From Galbula dea (Eukaryota > Chordata > Aves > Piciformes > Galbulidae): DNA of 64,000 nt. The stretch spans positions 62,001 through 126,000 of the forward strand of contig VWZX01002946.1 of the NCBI GenBank assembly GCA_013399015.1, in the 5' to 3' direction. A program made the position numbers and the translations under genes. Positions 38,201-50,312 of this stretch are shown in pieces. Under the pieces are notes generated by a model, which did not search any database, had not been told where the DNA came from, and saw only the letters and a program-made list of their open reading frames with translations. Position 1 is the stretch's first letter. Every line of letters begins with the position of its first letter.

Positions 38201-39314
38201 CATTTGTAGTTCTATTTGTGAATCCATTTTCATACTGGATTTTCATTCATTTTTTTAGAACTATTATTTTGGGCCAAATTCCAGAATCCTGACTTGAAGT
38301 CAATGAGACTTTAATTTGAATACAGACCAAACAAAAACTTTATCTTTTGGCTCAGTCATAGTGACTTGCGTAGAATTCTGACCTTGCAACATCTAAGATA
38401 TACAGTCCTGAAATAGCATCCAAGAGCAGATTTGGTCAGGGCAGAACTGAAAGGAGATGACATATATAGCAGAAATCTTTGAAAACTAAAAGCCCTTCTG
38501 AGAGCAATATATAACATTCTGAAGGAAATCTGCCTTTATCATCAATTAAAACAATTAAGATTTCTTTTAAGAATTGGAGAAGAACCACACTCCAAGTCCT
38601 GCTGGTGTCTGCTCTGCATTTACATTGCAGATAAAAGCAGCAGTTATGCTGCCAGCTCCCATAAATAACAGACCTCCTGATATGTTTACCTCATTCCATT
38701 ATGGCTGCAGGAAGAAGGAAGAGCAGTTCCTGTCCACTCCCAAGCTGTGAGACTGTTATTTTGAAAAGACAGTCCACTGAGAAAAGACAGATGACAAGGA
38801 TGGAAGTTGTGTCCAACAAGTGCATTTGTGGCTCCTTCTCTTGTTCATAAGGATTAGACCAACTGCTGAGCCTGATATGCGGTCTAGCTAACAGGACATT
38901 GTCTGCCTTTTTTCCTCCACAGGTAAAGGATTTTCCCTTGCCCAGCAGTGTAAACACTAAATATCACTCAGCCTTGACTAATCCTAGAAATGACACACAG
39001 CAAAGAGAGACCTGGCCTTGTCTTTGACAATCCTAAGCAAAGTCACTCAACTGCTTTTTTTTGTTTTGCCTGTTCATATAGCAATGCAAAACAGTGTTTT
39101 AATCTTGATTTGATAATTATGTCTGTTACCTATGTAAATGAATATATTTCAGTGATGTACAGTATGCTATGATGTTTTTTGCAAGACAAATCATATTTAT
39201 GAATGCAGTTCTGTAAGTGGAAAAAAAATTCAAAGAGGGTTTGTAAAATGTTAGTTACTCAAATGTAAATATTAAGCTATGATATCCGCATGAAGCTAAT
39301 CAACCCAAGCATTC

Positions 39315-39364
39315 TGTCAAAGCCCACATGACAGGCTCGCTCATCCTTGACAGCCTAATTGACA
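39315..39364. promoter_or_regulatory. Candidate regulatory cluster of four TGACA/TGTCA motifs
   Basis: Within 50 bases there are TGTCA (39315-39319), TGACAG (39329-39334), TGACAG (39348-39353) and TGACA (39360-39364). TGACAG is the core recognised by TALE homeodomain proteins (MEIS, PREP, TGIF). CTAATTGACA and ATTAATC beside them add homeodomain cores. The cluster sits in the repeat-poor 32.5-45 kb interval. This is inference from motif density. No conservation data are available to me. Confidence 0.25.
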
Positions 39365-42300
39365 CTATTAATCTCATGAGAAGAGTAACTTTCATAATAA
39401 TGTATGGTACATACAAATGCAATGAATTTATATACACCAGCTAGCTTTTACTGAGATGTTTCAGAAATAATGTTTAGCCTGTGTAACAATGTTTTCCGTA
39501 ATCTTATATTTTATGGGTAACCAGCAGTGATGTGTAATGTGCTTCCATCCTGCAAAGCACTAGTTCTGTGGAAAAAAGAGATCAGAAACTAATTAAAACT
39601 TCTATCATAATGCATATGCCCAAGAGGGTTGAGTTGAAATTGCAGCCTTAACTGTGGCATTTCTTAGCTTTGGAAGATCTGACTTTGCAACCTTAGTAAT
39701 GCTCTTTTCCCATTGCTTTAGTGAGCATCCATATTCGGGTGGTTCCATTCATCATTTGTACAGCAAATATGAAACAGATCTCTGCATTCCATTTTGAAGT
39801 TCACTTTGAAGTACTAAAAGACAAAAGTGTCACCCTGAAATTTTTTAAGAGCTAGCGCTGCCTCATCCATGTGTCCTTATGGGACAGTGTCAGAACATGG
39901 GATCTGTATGAGCTGTAATAGAGCAGAGCAGAGTCAAGTACAGCTTTGAATTTCCTGGGGATGTCTTCTCAATGGTAAGAAGATTTATGGTTTTTTGTAA
40001 TTGTAAGAATAGGTGATTTTAAGGTATTTTGCATTAGATTTTCTTCTTCAGCTGGATTCTGTGTATTTCATATATGATCATGACTAATGAGAATTTTTGA
40101 AAATTCTGCAGAGGGAGAAGATATTGCTTACCTGGATAGATTTCATAACATACTTTTCTATTTATGCAGAGTCTCCTAGGTCTATTAAAACAGATGGCAT
40201 ATTATAATTTCCATTAATAGTAAGGGCTATGTATAGAATACCTATATATTAGGTATGTTTTTACAGTACTGAAGTATTGCAGCTCCATGCAAAACATCAA
40301 TTCCTTCAGCAGAAACTGTTATTGAACGTTTCTGTACAAGAAACACAAATATGGCCACTGCAAATTCAAAATTTTACACTAATACAGGCACATAAATAAT
40401 GGCTAGAGTGTGATTTAAGCACAATTTCCTTATCTTTATACATTACGTTACCATCATCTCACCCACGGCATCTAAAAAAGAAAAGATGGTAGAGAAAGCT
40501 GGGAACTATTTAGACTACTTTGTGTGGTGGGGATTTTTTGTTGTTGTTGGTTTTTTTCCCCCGTTATCTTGCTTGACAAAGAAATAGATCCAAATGTTTT
40601 GTTTAAGAAACTACTCAGAAAAGTTTAAATATTGGCTTGAATAAAAAGAATCCCAGCAATCACTGAAAAAACCCCAGCTGGTACATAGCTGTGTAGCAGA
40701 AATGCTTGGCATTGCAGTCCTATGAGCAAAAGTGATTAAAAACTCACCTCTAGCCTCACAGTTCCACCTGTACTGGCACCAGCATTCACGTCATATCACA
40801 AGTGAGATGAGTTAGGGAGTGATGCTGGCAGAAAACTAACCAAGAAAAAACCCCTTTCTGCTAGTTTGTCTCCCTGAAAGAGCTCAGCACAGGATCATCT
40901 GGGCATCAAGGCTGATGCAAAGGAGCAGGACACTGGGCTAGGAATGCCCAGTGACTGAAAAAGCATCAGCTTAGTTTGGCTAATGTGGTAATGCATCTTG
41001 ACTTGTTAAGAAAAATGGAGATCAACTTCCCATTTTCAGCAGCAAAAGGGTTTCTAGGGCCCCAGGAGAAGCCCCAGATTGGAATTCTTTTCCTCTTTGG
41101 GCAAGAGCAAAATGCCAAGTTTAAGTTGGATCAGGGGTTGGGGGGAGAGGTAATCTATTGTTCTAAATATCTTTTGCTAGCTGCAATTCATGTGATAGAA
41201 AACAAATCTTTGTCAGTTTTGTGTAGGATCACTTCAACAGTGATCATAAGGTTTTTCTGTGTGCAGAAACCCTGCCCACGGGGCTGTCAACCAGCATGGG
41301 CACCCAGCACAGACCAAAATTCTGACTGTGTAATGGGTGTCTCCTCACCTCTCTCCCTAGACAGAAGAAGTGGAGACACAGCCATGTTAATTACAAGGGA
41401 TCTACTGGAAAACAACAGAAGGACCCCAAACCTACAAACTTGGTCATCCTAATTAAAAGATTTTACACCATTTATAGAACTCCCAACAAATATGGCTGGC
41501 AACAAAACCTTCCTTCTAAGAGGCAATGCTGGAGGAAGAGAGCTATATTTCTCTAACTCTTTCTCACATTTGAAACATTTCCATTTCTATTTTGATTTCC
41601 TCTCTCCTTCTCTTTCCATTTTTCCTGCCATCTCTCAAAAATACAGAATAAACATCCAGCCTTTAATGTTGAAAAAGCAGTCAAGTAGACTGTATGAAGT
41701 TAGGAAAATATAGCTTTCTATCACATTAATTTTAATTATTGGTCACAGAAATATTTGTTTTCACCAAAGAGCTTTGTCTTGTGAAAAATAGAAGACATTT
41801 TTAATTGCCAAAAGGAATACATCTGTGTTGGTTTGTTTTCATTGTTACAACTACTCTTTTCATTTAATAGTATGTTTTCATTGCTAAGTATTATTTTCTG
41901 TATTTCTGAGGAGCTTGTAAGTTTAACTGTTGTGTATATAGAGAGTAAAAACATATATCTGTGTCGATTTCACTTGGGTCCTTTTTTCATTTTACATGCA
42001 TACACAAGGTGCATAGCAATGGGTATTTTTTTTTTCATTACCAAACAGCTGCATTTGTGTTCATTTGGTTGCAAACCTGTTTACTTTTGAAATTACTTTA
42101 TTAATTGAAAAACTTGTAAATATTGGTAATGTCTCCTCCTGCTGTAATTGCTACCACATTTTTATCCACATTCTCCTTACATTTGTTGCATATCAAGCCT
42201 ATTCAACTATTTCAATGAGAGGGAATAAGATATGTTAGAGTGGAAATAAAATGATAAACCAGTATTAGTTAGCCTCATATAATCCTTGAATCTCAAATTC

Positions 42301-42548
42301 TGATAGAAATATTAATGAACTGAGACACTGACAATGTTTTCAGATAGGACTGCTTTAACTACATGGGGACATTTCAGATCTAGAGAAGTTACACCATGAC
42401 TGATTTAAACAGGCTTCATCTGACAAATCTAATCTGGATCTTATCACTGTGACACAACTAAAATAATACATGATTCTTGTTTTCTAACCATGTTCTTTAA
42501 TTCATTCATCTGTAGATTGCTTTTTCTACCAACCCTGAATTTGAAACT

Positions 42549-42565
42549 ATTTATTTATTTATTTA
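42549..42565. repeat. (TTTA)n microsatellite
   Basis: About four perfect units of a T/A tetranucleotide. Confidence 0.8.
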
Positions 42566-42741
42566 TGTTTGACAAATAAGAAATAGTTCTGATGTATAAG
42601 GCATATTTTTTTTATTTGGTCGCAGAAACACATATGAAATCTTGAATAAAGCATAGACCCCATTTTGCTAGCCCTCAATTCTTACTGGGAGCTCTGCTTG
42701 GAGGGCTTGCAGGATCGCTTCAGAGAGTATGTAAGGAAGAT

Positions 42742-42779
42742 AAGAAGGAAAAAAAAGAAGAAAGAAAGAGAGAGAGAGA
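42742..42779. repeat. 38-base purine-only tract ending in (GA)n
   Basis: The plus strand has only A and G across the tract, ending in GA dinucleotides. Such polypurine runs can form triplex DNA. Here it is best treated as a simple repeat. Confidence 0.85.
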
Positions 42780-45031
42780 TTGAAAGGGATTTTGTGGAGA
42801 CAGAAATATATAAAACCAGACTATGCTTTCTATTTTCAGTATTCTAAGGGAAGTTCAGCTCTGACTTCAGAAAAGTATTCAAAAGAAAACATGCAGCCAG
42901 GATTAGTGTTTGCTAGCACGCTTCACTACTAAATTCAGTTAATGTGCTGTTTTAAAAGTCAGCTCAGAGACAACTTTCTGGAAAAAAAGAAAATGCCTCT
43001 TTTCTTCCTCTTTTCCTCTCTCTTGTCTTTCACACAAATATGCACCAGCACGTTCACAGAGCCCAGTAGATTTCACAGTGGCTCGATGAGATACAATGTT
43101 AACCACAAACCATTTTGGTCAACCAAATGAGTCTGTTTTCTCTTAAACATAACTAAGCTGACTAGTAACCTGTTAAAACCTAAACTTCTTTGTAAAGCAG
43201 AAAAAGAAACAAAACAAACAATCTTTATAAATAAATTAAAATTCTAACTAAAAAGCTAATTATAAGGGTATTTGTTTTGTTTGAGGTAAGGCACATCTAT
43301 TATCATAAAGATAATTAACTCAGTCTGACAGATCTAATAAAAGGACAAGTTTAGCATTGGCTTAGCCAGAAGCCCAAGGCAAGCAATTTTTATAATTACT
43401 AGTTATTGTAACTGGGCTCAGAGAAAATGGTCTGTGATATTTAAACAGTAATGTTAATTTGCATTTAGACAATTTTTTTCCTCTTTCCCAGGCAAGATCT
43501 ATTTAGCTGAAATGAGTAAAAGAAACTTGAATAACTTAAAAAAAATAAGATTGCCTCTTTCCTTACAGAAAAAACTTGGTCTCTTTATGCCTGGATAATT
43601 AATATCCTCACAAGGTAAGTGCTCTGGTAATCACAAAACAATTAAACAGCTTAACACAGTTTTAACACACAGAAAATGTTGAGTTTTTAGCCTCAAATGA
43701 TGTTCGTAGGCTGCATTTATTTGGAAGAACTGTATCTGTTAATGCAAAGATCTGTTATGTGTACTTTCACTGCCCATGTACTCATCATGCCCCTGATGTT
43801 GAGCAGGTGAAGAAAGGAGTGGAGACAGGAGGAAAGCACTCAGCTGCTGTAAGGAAGTGGATCCCATTCACAAGGAGAAAAGGAACAAAATAACATTCAG
43901 GAATATATGCATAAGAAGTAAATTGCTCCTGCTGGCATGGTGTAGTGGCCCTTTAACTAATGCTTACCTAGACATTTTGTAGTACATTCTCTGCAAGAAA
44001 AACAAATCAACATTTTAAAAGGAGAAAGTTATTTTTTGACTGCTTCTGTAATGAAGGCTTTAGAAATAAGTAATAACTAGAGTGAAAAAATACATTGGTG
44101 ATATACCATGAAAACTATGTAAAGCACTTGCCATTCAAATATGAATTTCGTTATGTACTCCAAACAGATAATGTTAACTTAGTGCATTTTGTCAAAGTAG
44201 GACCATATCTAGGGAGCAATTTAAGGTCTTAGAAGCCCAAACTCCCCAGTTTTCGAAGTCCTGTGGGGCTGATATAGAGATGCTGTAAACTGCCCTAAAT
44301 CATTTGAAGACAGCTGGAGTCCCACAGCATTGCATGACTTTCCCATGAAAAAGAGAGCAAAGGAAGCACAAAGGCTTTGTTCACGAGATGGTGGAAAAGA
44401 CAAATCTGAGATGCTCATGAACCAGAGGGACTAGACCAATGCATGTTGGAGCACAGAAAGAAGTAGCCCTTGTTTGCTGCATTGCTTGCTGCTTTTCCTC
44501 AGTTCCAGCCTGACAGCAAGAACTTTAACCCAGAAGCATACTCAGGCTGCAAAGCTACGGTGTGTTTCACCCATTAGCCCACAGCCTTTTACACAGTAGG
44601 ATATTTTGTAAGCCAGTTTTCCAGTCTTGGGCCCCAAAAATTTGCGTGGCTGTTTATACATTCCATATTATATCAAGGATTCTACTTTGTCATCAGCCCC
44701 GCTAACTTTACTCATTACCCCTTTTTTTTCAGTCTCATCTGATGGGATTGGCAATTGACTGCTCCTACTGCATGCTATTCATGCAATGATGTATGCAATG
44801 GTGGTTTTGCTTACTAGCTGTTTTGCTGTGTGTTTGTCTGAGACTAAAGACACTGCCCTTGCTTTTTGTGCTTCACTCCTAATGAGCTTGATGTGTTTTT
44901 AATCAGCTTGGACAAGGTGGTTTTTTAAAATTTTTTTTTTAATGGGAGGCTAAATCTAGGATCATAAATATCTATTTGAACTCTGAAATTAACATACACT
45001 CATTCTTATGTATGGCTGTTTGCTGCATATT

Positions 45032-45668
45032 TGAGTCAGCACTGTGCTCTGGCTACCAGGAGGGCCAACCATACCCTGAGGTGCATTAAGAACAGCATTG
45101 CCAGCTGGTCAAAGGAGGTGGTTGTCCTGCTATACTCTACACTGCTGCAGCTAAACTGAGAGTACTGTGTGCACTTTTGGGCTCCACAGTATAGAAAGGA
45201 TATGAAGCTACTAGAAAGTGTCCAGGGGAGGGCTACCAAGATGGTGAAGGGTCTGGAGGGGAAGCCTTATGAAGAGTGGCTGAGGTCACTTTGTTTGTTC
45301 AGCCTGGGGAAGAGGAGTCTGAGGGGAGACCTCATTGCTGCCTTCAACATCCTCACGAGAGGTTGCAGAGGGTCAAGCACCAAACTCTTTGCCCTTGTGG
45401 ATAGTGCTAAGAGTAGAGGTAATGGTATGAAGTTGAGTCAAGGGAGATTTATCAGGAAATGATTTTTCAGCCAGCGGGTGGTTGGACTCTGGAACAATGT
45501 CCCTAGGGAGGTGGTCACAGCACCAAGCCTGACAGAGTTCAAGAAGTTCTTGGATGTTGCTCTCAGGCATATGGTGTGATTCTTGTGGTGTCCTGTGCAG
45601 GACAGGGAGCTGGACTCTATGATCCTTGTGAGTCCCTTCCCACTTAGAATATTCTATGATTCCATGAT
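45032..45668 (+). mobile_element. CR1 LINE 3' fragment of a second subfamily
   Basis: The copy begins at the ORF2 block that encodes SQHCALATRRANHTLRC-like residues. It keeps HFWAPQYRKDMKLLESVQ, RATKMVKGLEGKPYEEWLR, LRGDLIAAFNIL, SRGNGMKL and (after a stop at 45460-45462) FFSQRVVGLWNNVPREVV. It ends with the 3' region and octamers ATTCTATG, ATTCCATG (45651-45666). The wording GLEGKPYEEWLRSL and the 3' block 'catatggtgtga...tgtcctgtgca' separate it from the 28/31 kb copies, so it is a distinct subfamily shared with the 30.05 kb remnant. It is 5'-truncated and has at least two in-frame stops. Confidence 0.93.
45169..45462 (+). pseudogene. CR1 ORF2 C-terminal fragment, about 97 codons
   Basis: This is the open part of the copy above, from the HFWAPQYRK block to a TGA just before FFSQRVV. 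It corresponds to the region after the reverse-transcriptase domain. The initiating methionine is internal, and the expected downstream residues continue in frame past the stop, so the stop is a single nonsense change. It has no host function. Confidence 0.8.
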
Positions 45669-47425
45669 ATTAATAATTCAGGTTTTGTCTTCAGTAAAAT
45701 ATACTTTTTCACTAGATAAGAAAAATTATATTTTTACCTATTTTGAATGAAAAATTTGATGATTTAAAAATTTTTTTTCAGCCTTTGAAGATTTATTTAT
45801 TTATTAGTCAGAAAATCCCTTGCCCACTAAAATCCCACACACTGTATCTGAGTAGTCCCACTAACATCATCAAAATTACTCTCCATCTCAGTAGCTTTAT
45901 GTGTGCTTTGCTGGACAAGAGCTCAACGGCCTGATTCTTGAAAATAACAAGCACTGTCTGGGCTACTGACCTAACATCACCTGCAAGGATTTGGTCTTTT
46001 TCAGTCATGGCCCATGAAGCCCAGTGAATATTTATCTCCAGTTAATGTGGAGAACGGAAGGTTCAAGGCTGAGGACTGATTCTACTAGCTGTAAAGTACG
46101 ATGAGCTCCTGAATGCTTATAGACATCAAACTTCTCCCATCAGTTCTAGAAAAATGTTACCACTTCTGTTAGACAGAATTAGGCAAGAACTTTAACAAAA
46201 AGACAAAAGTTTGCTTTTTTTGATGGTACTTATGGCCCTTGAAGCCAGAAGACAGGCAGGACCTTGCTCAGGATTTTGAAATTTGGGCTGGGAAAAAATG
46301 TACCTCCTCTTCTGAATTGTTGTATGCATAAAAATCAACAGCATTATATGTTGCAGTTCTGACCTACCCTGAGTTTTGGAAATTGTTAAGCTAGTTTCTC
46401 TGGAGTCCCAGGATTTATTCATAGTGCTGTACTGCTAAACTTCTACTACCATTTCTGGATGCTCTTAACAGTGATACCTAGTTTTCTTGGTGAAGGAACT
46501 TGTTCGTGACAATTCTGCAGCTTCCATTTCCTTCTATACATTAAAAAAAAATATTGAGAGTTATTTTCATTATATTTAAAAAATTTAAACTGGGTCAGCT
46601 TTTGGTCTTCATGGATTGATGGAGCCCTTTAAATAGGCTCTAGCTAAAGGATGTTATTAATCACTGCAGCAGACAAAAAAATACATGGTTTCCTTGCTGA
46701 GAATAGCATGTTTTGCTTTGCTTATGAATTGATCCCTGAAAGGTTCCTCCTGGGAATATGCTTGTTCTTTCTTTCTTTCCTTCTTTGGCAAAATGGCTTT
46801 AAACTACAGATGTGCTAATCCGTAAGAAACTCCAGAACTCATTGATCTGTGGGCAGCATAGGTATTAATCTACCTGGGTTGGGAGACTAAAAGAATGAAC
46901 GATTAATTAAATAGCCTCGAGGTTGTTTTTCAAAACAGCATTGTAAGCAGTGATGGGCAAACCTCAAAAGGTTCAGCTCAGATCAGCTCCCTAAATTTCA
47001 TAAACTAATCTGATCATTGAAAGCATACATTAGAAGGAAAAATACTTTGAGGCAATATTTTAAGTTAGACCAATCAGCCTGGTGGGAAAAAATGAGAAAA
47101 TGTTTAGAAAATGCATTTTAATCTTGGGTCTGAGAGTCAATACACATTCTAAATACATTTAAAAGAATCTATAAGAGAAAGCATGGGTGTTTAGACAGTT
47201 TAAAAAATGCTATTCAAGGGAAAATGCAGAATTTATGGTCACATTTTATTGTATCCAAAATAACTTAGTGCTTACAAAGTAAAATTAGTAACAATTTCAA
47301 CAGAATACATTTTTTTTTCTTCTCATAGCTTTTACTTCTTGTTGCTTCGACTGAATGGAAAGAATTTCCTAAACTGATGTGCCAGATGATAGTGTCAAAT
47401 CTCTCAGGATCATTTCTTTTGTGGC
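45669..47425. other. AT-rich unique sequence
   Basis: No gene or dispersed repeat is recognised. Open frames are at most 76 codons. Short T-rich and (TTTC)n-like patches occur near 46770. Confidence 0.5.
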
Positions 47426-47828
47426 ATCATAGGATCATAGGATTGTCAGAGTTGGAAGGGACCTCAAAGATCATCCAGTTACAACCCCCCTGCCTGGCAG
47501 GGACACCATCCATTAGATCAGGTTACCCAGGGCCCCATCAAGCCTTGTCTTAAAAGCTTCCAGGGATGAGGCCTCCACAACCTCTCTGGGCAACCTGTTC
47601 CACTGCCTAACCACCCTCACAGTGAAGAACTTCTTCCTAATATCCAATGTAAATCTACCTTCCTCTAGCTTACACCCATTTCCCCTTGTTCTATCACTGT
47701 CCAACCTCCTAAAAAGTCCCTTGCCAGCTTTCTTGTAGGCTCCCTTCAGATACTGGAAGGCTACAATAAGGTCTCCTCGGAGCCTTCTCCTCTGCAGACT
47801 GAACAATCCCAACTCTCTCAGTCTGTCC
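47426..47828 (-). mobile_element. CR1 LINE 3' fragment, third subfamily, minus strand
   Basis: On the minus strand this is the end of CR1 ORF2 plus the 3' untranslated region. The tail lies at the low-coordinate end (two CCTATGAT-type octamers at 47426-47443), followed by the distinctive 'gattgtcagagttggaaggg' block shared with the copy at 54.6 kb. The coding part has RLRELGLFSLQRRRLRGDLI, RTRGNGCKLEEGR, LDIRKKFFTVRVV and WNRLPREVVEA with no internal stop across about 100 codons. That makes it one of the better-preserved copies. It is sharply truncated at 47828, just inside the YEDRLREL block. No target-site duplication is evident. Confidence 0.93.
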
Positions 47829-47923
47829 ATCAATGAATTAAAAATGTAGAGAGATGTCAGAGTACAGATTCTGTACCTCAGCCCCCAAGATACTGCATAA
47901 ATTGACCCATAAACTGTATACAT
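47513..47923 (-). pseudogene. CR1 ORF2 C-terminus, about 104 CR1 codons plus flanking read-in
   Basis: The final 104 or so residues are CR1 (from RLRELGLFSL to LDGALGNLI and the natural stop). The first 30 or so residues, encoded above 47828, are unrelated flanking sequence and only extend the frame by chance. The conserved RTRGNG and WNRLPRE motifs are intact. There is no catalytic domain and no host gene. Confidence 0.8.
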
Positions 47924-48618
47924 TCATCTATCTCCCCCTCTCTGCTCTGTATTCTTTGCTTATTGCATATTATGTCAAAGTAGTAAACTGCTGGATGATG
48001 CAAACTTATTCTACCAGGCTTTAAGCTGAGCAGGAGCAGTGTAAAACCATACTACAAAGCAGAGCCCCCATTTAATTTATGTGGCCTCCAACTAAGGCTT
48101 TGGCACTGTGTTAACAGCACCTATGTCCATCTATCCATTGGTTTTGATCACTTCAGAGGGCAGAAAGGACCAAGAGGATGCACAAAAATTTGTCTTTTCC
48201 AGCATATCATGGAGACAAACTCAGATTTAAAGCTATTTGGGACTGCATATCATAGTATTGTGAAACAATGGAGATCCTTTCTGGATAGTGTCCCTGGGTG
48301 TGGTGGCACCAGAAATAGTGTGGCATTAATTTAGTAAATGGGTGGAGAAAACAATTGTAATGATATCTATCAGGGTTTTAAAGTAGGCCTGTCCACACTT
48401 CTGTCATGCAGTTTCTGCTGCAGCTTGGCAATGTTCTAGCTCTAACATTGATAGATCCCTCTTAGATTTAGATCTAACAGCCAGATTGCCAGCAGTTGTG
48501 TGCTACTTACTGAAGCACTCTTACAAGTTATGCCAAGACATCTGTATATGCATATTCTTTCTGCAAGGCAGTGCTAGGCCACAGGAAGAACAAGGTCAGA
48601 AGTGATTTGTCTCATGGG

Positions 48619-48654
48619 TTTTTTTTTTTTGGGGGGGGGGGTTGGTGGGGTTGG
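48619..48654. repeat. T12-G11 junction and G-rich tract
   Basis: Twelve T pass directly into eleven G, then GGTGGGG and GG. The 11-base G-run plus the following G-runs is quadruplex-capable. Homopolymers of this kind are also prone to sequencing error. Confidence 0.85.
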
Positions 48655-49618
48655 CTTGACTGGCCACACACAGTTGCTGAGCTGCAAACTGAAGAGGCGG
48701 AGACAATAATTCACAGCAAGCGAGTTATTAATTGAACTTCTGAGTCTTCTTATGTTTGCAGATTGTTGATGAACAGATCCTGATTTTCCTGAATGCATTT
48801 GTTACCCAGAGTTATTTGCTGACAAAGGAAACAGGACCCACAGAAATCCTTCTTTCTCAAAGGTTGAGCAGAATAGCCATCAACTAGGCACTTACAATGA
48901 GGGCCAGTGAAAGAAAAATGGAGCATAAAGTCAAAATATGGGAAGCTGAGAGACAGAGATAACCATCATAAAAGGGTTTGAAGCCTCTTGACCTCAACAA
49001 TCTTACCAGCTACGTGCCATAACTTGGTCTTTGGCACTAAACACTCTGCTGAGTAAGTGTTTGCATTGTTACCCTCTTTCTGACTGTTTTTTTCCCAGGT
49101 GCCTTAACCCTTGGGCTGCTGTCATACTTCTCTTCCTCTTGACACATCCTCCCAACTCTTAACATAAGTTTTAGTTACAAAAGCCCCTGAAACAATGCTC
49201 AGAGCTCATTCCTAGACATTTTTTGAGGAACTTGAAGACAAAAATAACTCATAATTTTATTTATTCAACTATTTTGATCAACTCTCTTCACTCACACTAT
49301 AATTTTTGCCTGCCTTTGCTGCTTTGATCTGAAAATGTGCATATTTACAGTCATGCCCTGAAACACAGTCTGACAACAGAAGAGGATGGAAGACATTAGG
49401 AAACATAATTTCTGTCCTTCCTTTTTGGCATGCCTGTGGTTTATCCTAGAACTTCAAACCTTTGGCTTAAACCTGGAACATCTTGGATGGCCTCAGACAC
49501 CTTTTGGGGCCACTGTGCTAAATCCCTGCAATGATGCTTCTACTTCAGTGGAACACAAGACAGTGCTACTCTCTGTCAGTCTCTGCTCATTAGAGAGTTG
49601 CCATTGCCATAGTTACAA

Positions 49619-49639
49619 ATTTGAAACTCAGTTTCAAAT
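49619..49639. repeat. 21-base near-perfect palindrome
   Basis: ATTTGAAACT (49619-49628) and AGTTTCAAAT (49630-49639) are exact complements around a single central C. The GAAACT/AGTTTC arms resemble interferon-response-type cores, but that is only a motif resemblance. Confidence 0.7.
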
Positions 49640-50261
49640 ATTTATTCCTCACTCCTTCCCCCCCCATATCAGAGAACACAGTCAAAAATTCCACTCCCTT
49701 TCTCTTTTTCTTTTTTAATTTTGAACTTTAAATTGGTTTGAGCAGCTCAGTTTTCAGCACATATTTCTGGCCCAGCATAAAACTAATGAATAACTCCTTT
49801 GTGGGAAGTGCAGGCAGAAAGAATGTGATTGCAGGCAAGCTTGACTAGGACTAGACACAAACATTCAGAGAGTATTTTGCAGTGTTCAGTCACACTGGCT
49901 AGCCCTTAACTGATGGGAGTAAATGCCTCTAGTTAAATGCAATATCTAAGTAACTCAGCTGTAAAAAACACATTGCAGTTTTGCACCTACCATATTGCTT
50001 CCACATATGAGCAGAGGGACTGTGTGAAAAGCAACTCCACAGGTGCAATGCAGGGTGGCCTAACAGGTGAAAGGAGCTTCTGAAATCTCCTGCTTCTTTT
50101 TTTTTTCTCACCATCTTCAGCAAAAATCCTAAGAAAGAAGGGATATTGTTGTGTGAGTTCCTTGTTTGCTTTTTTAGAAAGGATTTAAGGATTAGAATGC
50201 ATGACAAGAATAATACAGGTCAATGTTGTTAAATTACATAAATGAAAGTGTATCATGGCAA

Positions 50262-50312
50262 GATAGAATCACAGAATGGTTGGATTTTTACCTCAGAAAA
50301 GGTCTTTTCAGT
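50262..50312 (-). mobile_element. Trace of a CR1 3' tail
   Basis: 'agaatcacagaatggttgga' followed by 'acctcagaaaaggtc' matches the first 40-50 bases of a reversed CR1 3' end. Homology is not evident further on. This may be an extremely short insertion or an eroded copy. Confidence 0.45.

Larger units (their letters stand above)
32486..45030. other. AT-rich unique sequence, no dispersed repeat recognised
   Basis: This is one of the long stretches with no CR1 that I can see. The longest open frame in it is 158 codons (40976-41452, plus), without domain motifs and not longer than chance can give. It contains a TGACA motif cluster at 39.3 kb, a purine tract and simple repeats near 42.5-42.8 kb, and an ATGCAATG direct repeat at 44781-44800. 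The absence of mobile elements over 12 kb could reflect constraint or simply chance. Confidence 0.55.

Noticed and set aside
40976..41452. 158-codon open frame on the plus strand, the longest outside CR1
   Set aside because: It has no domain motif, no recognisable family and no supporting neighbours. An open frame of this length is within what chance gives across six frames of 64 kb.
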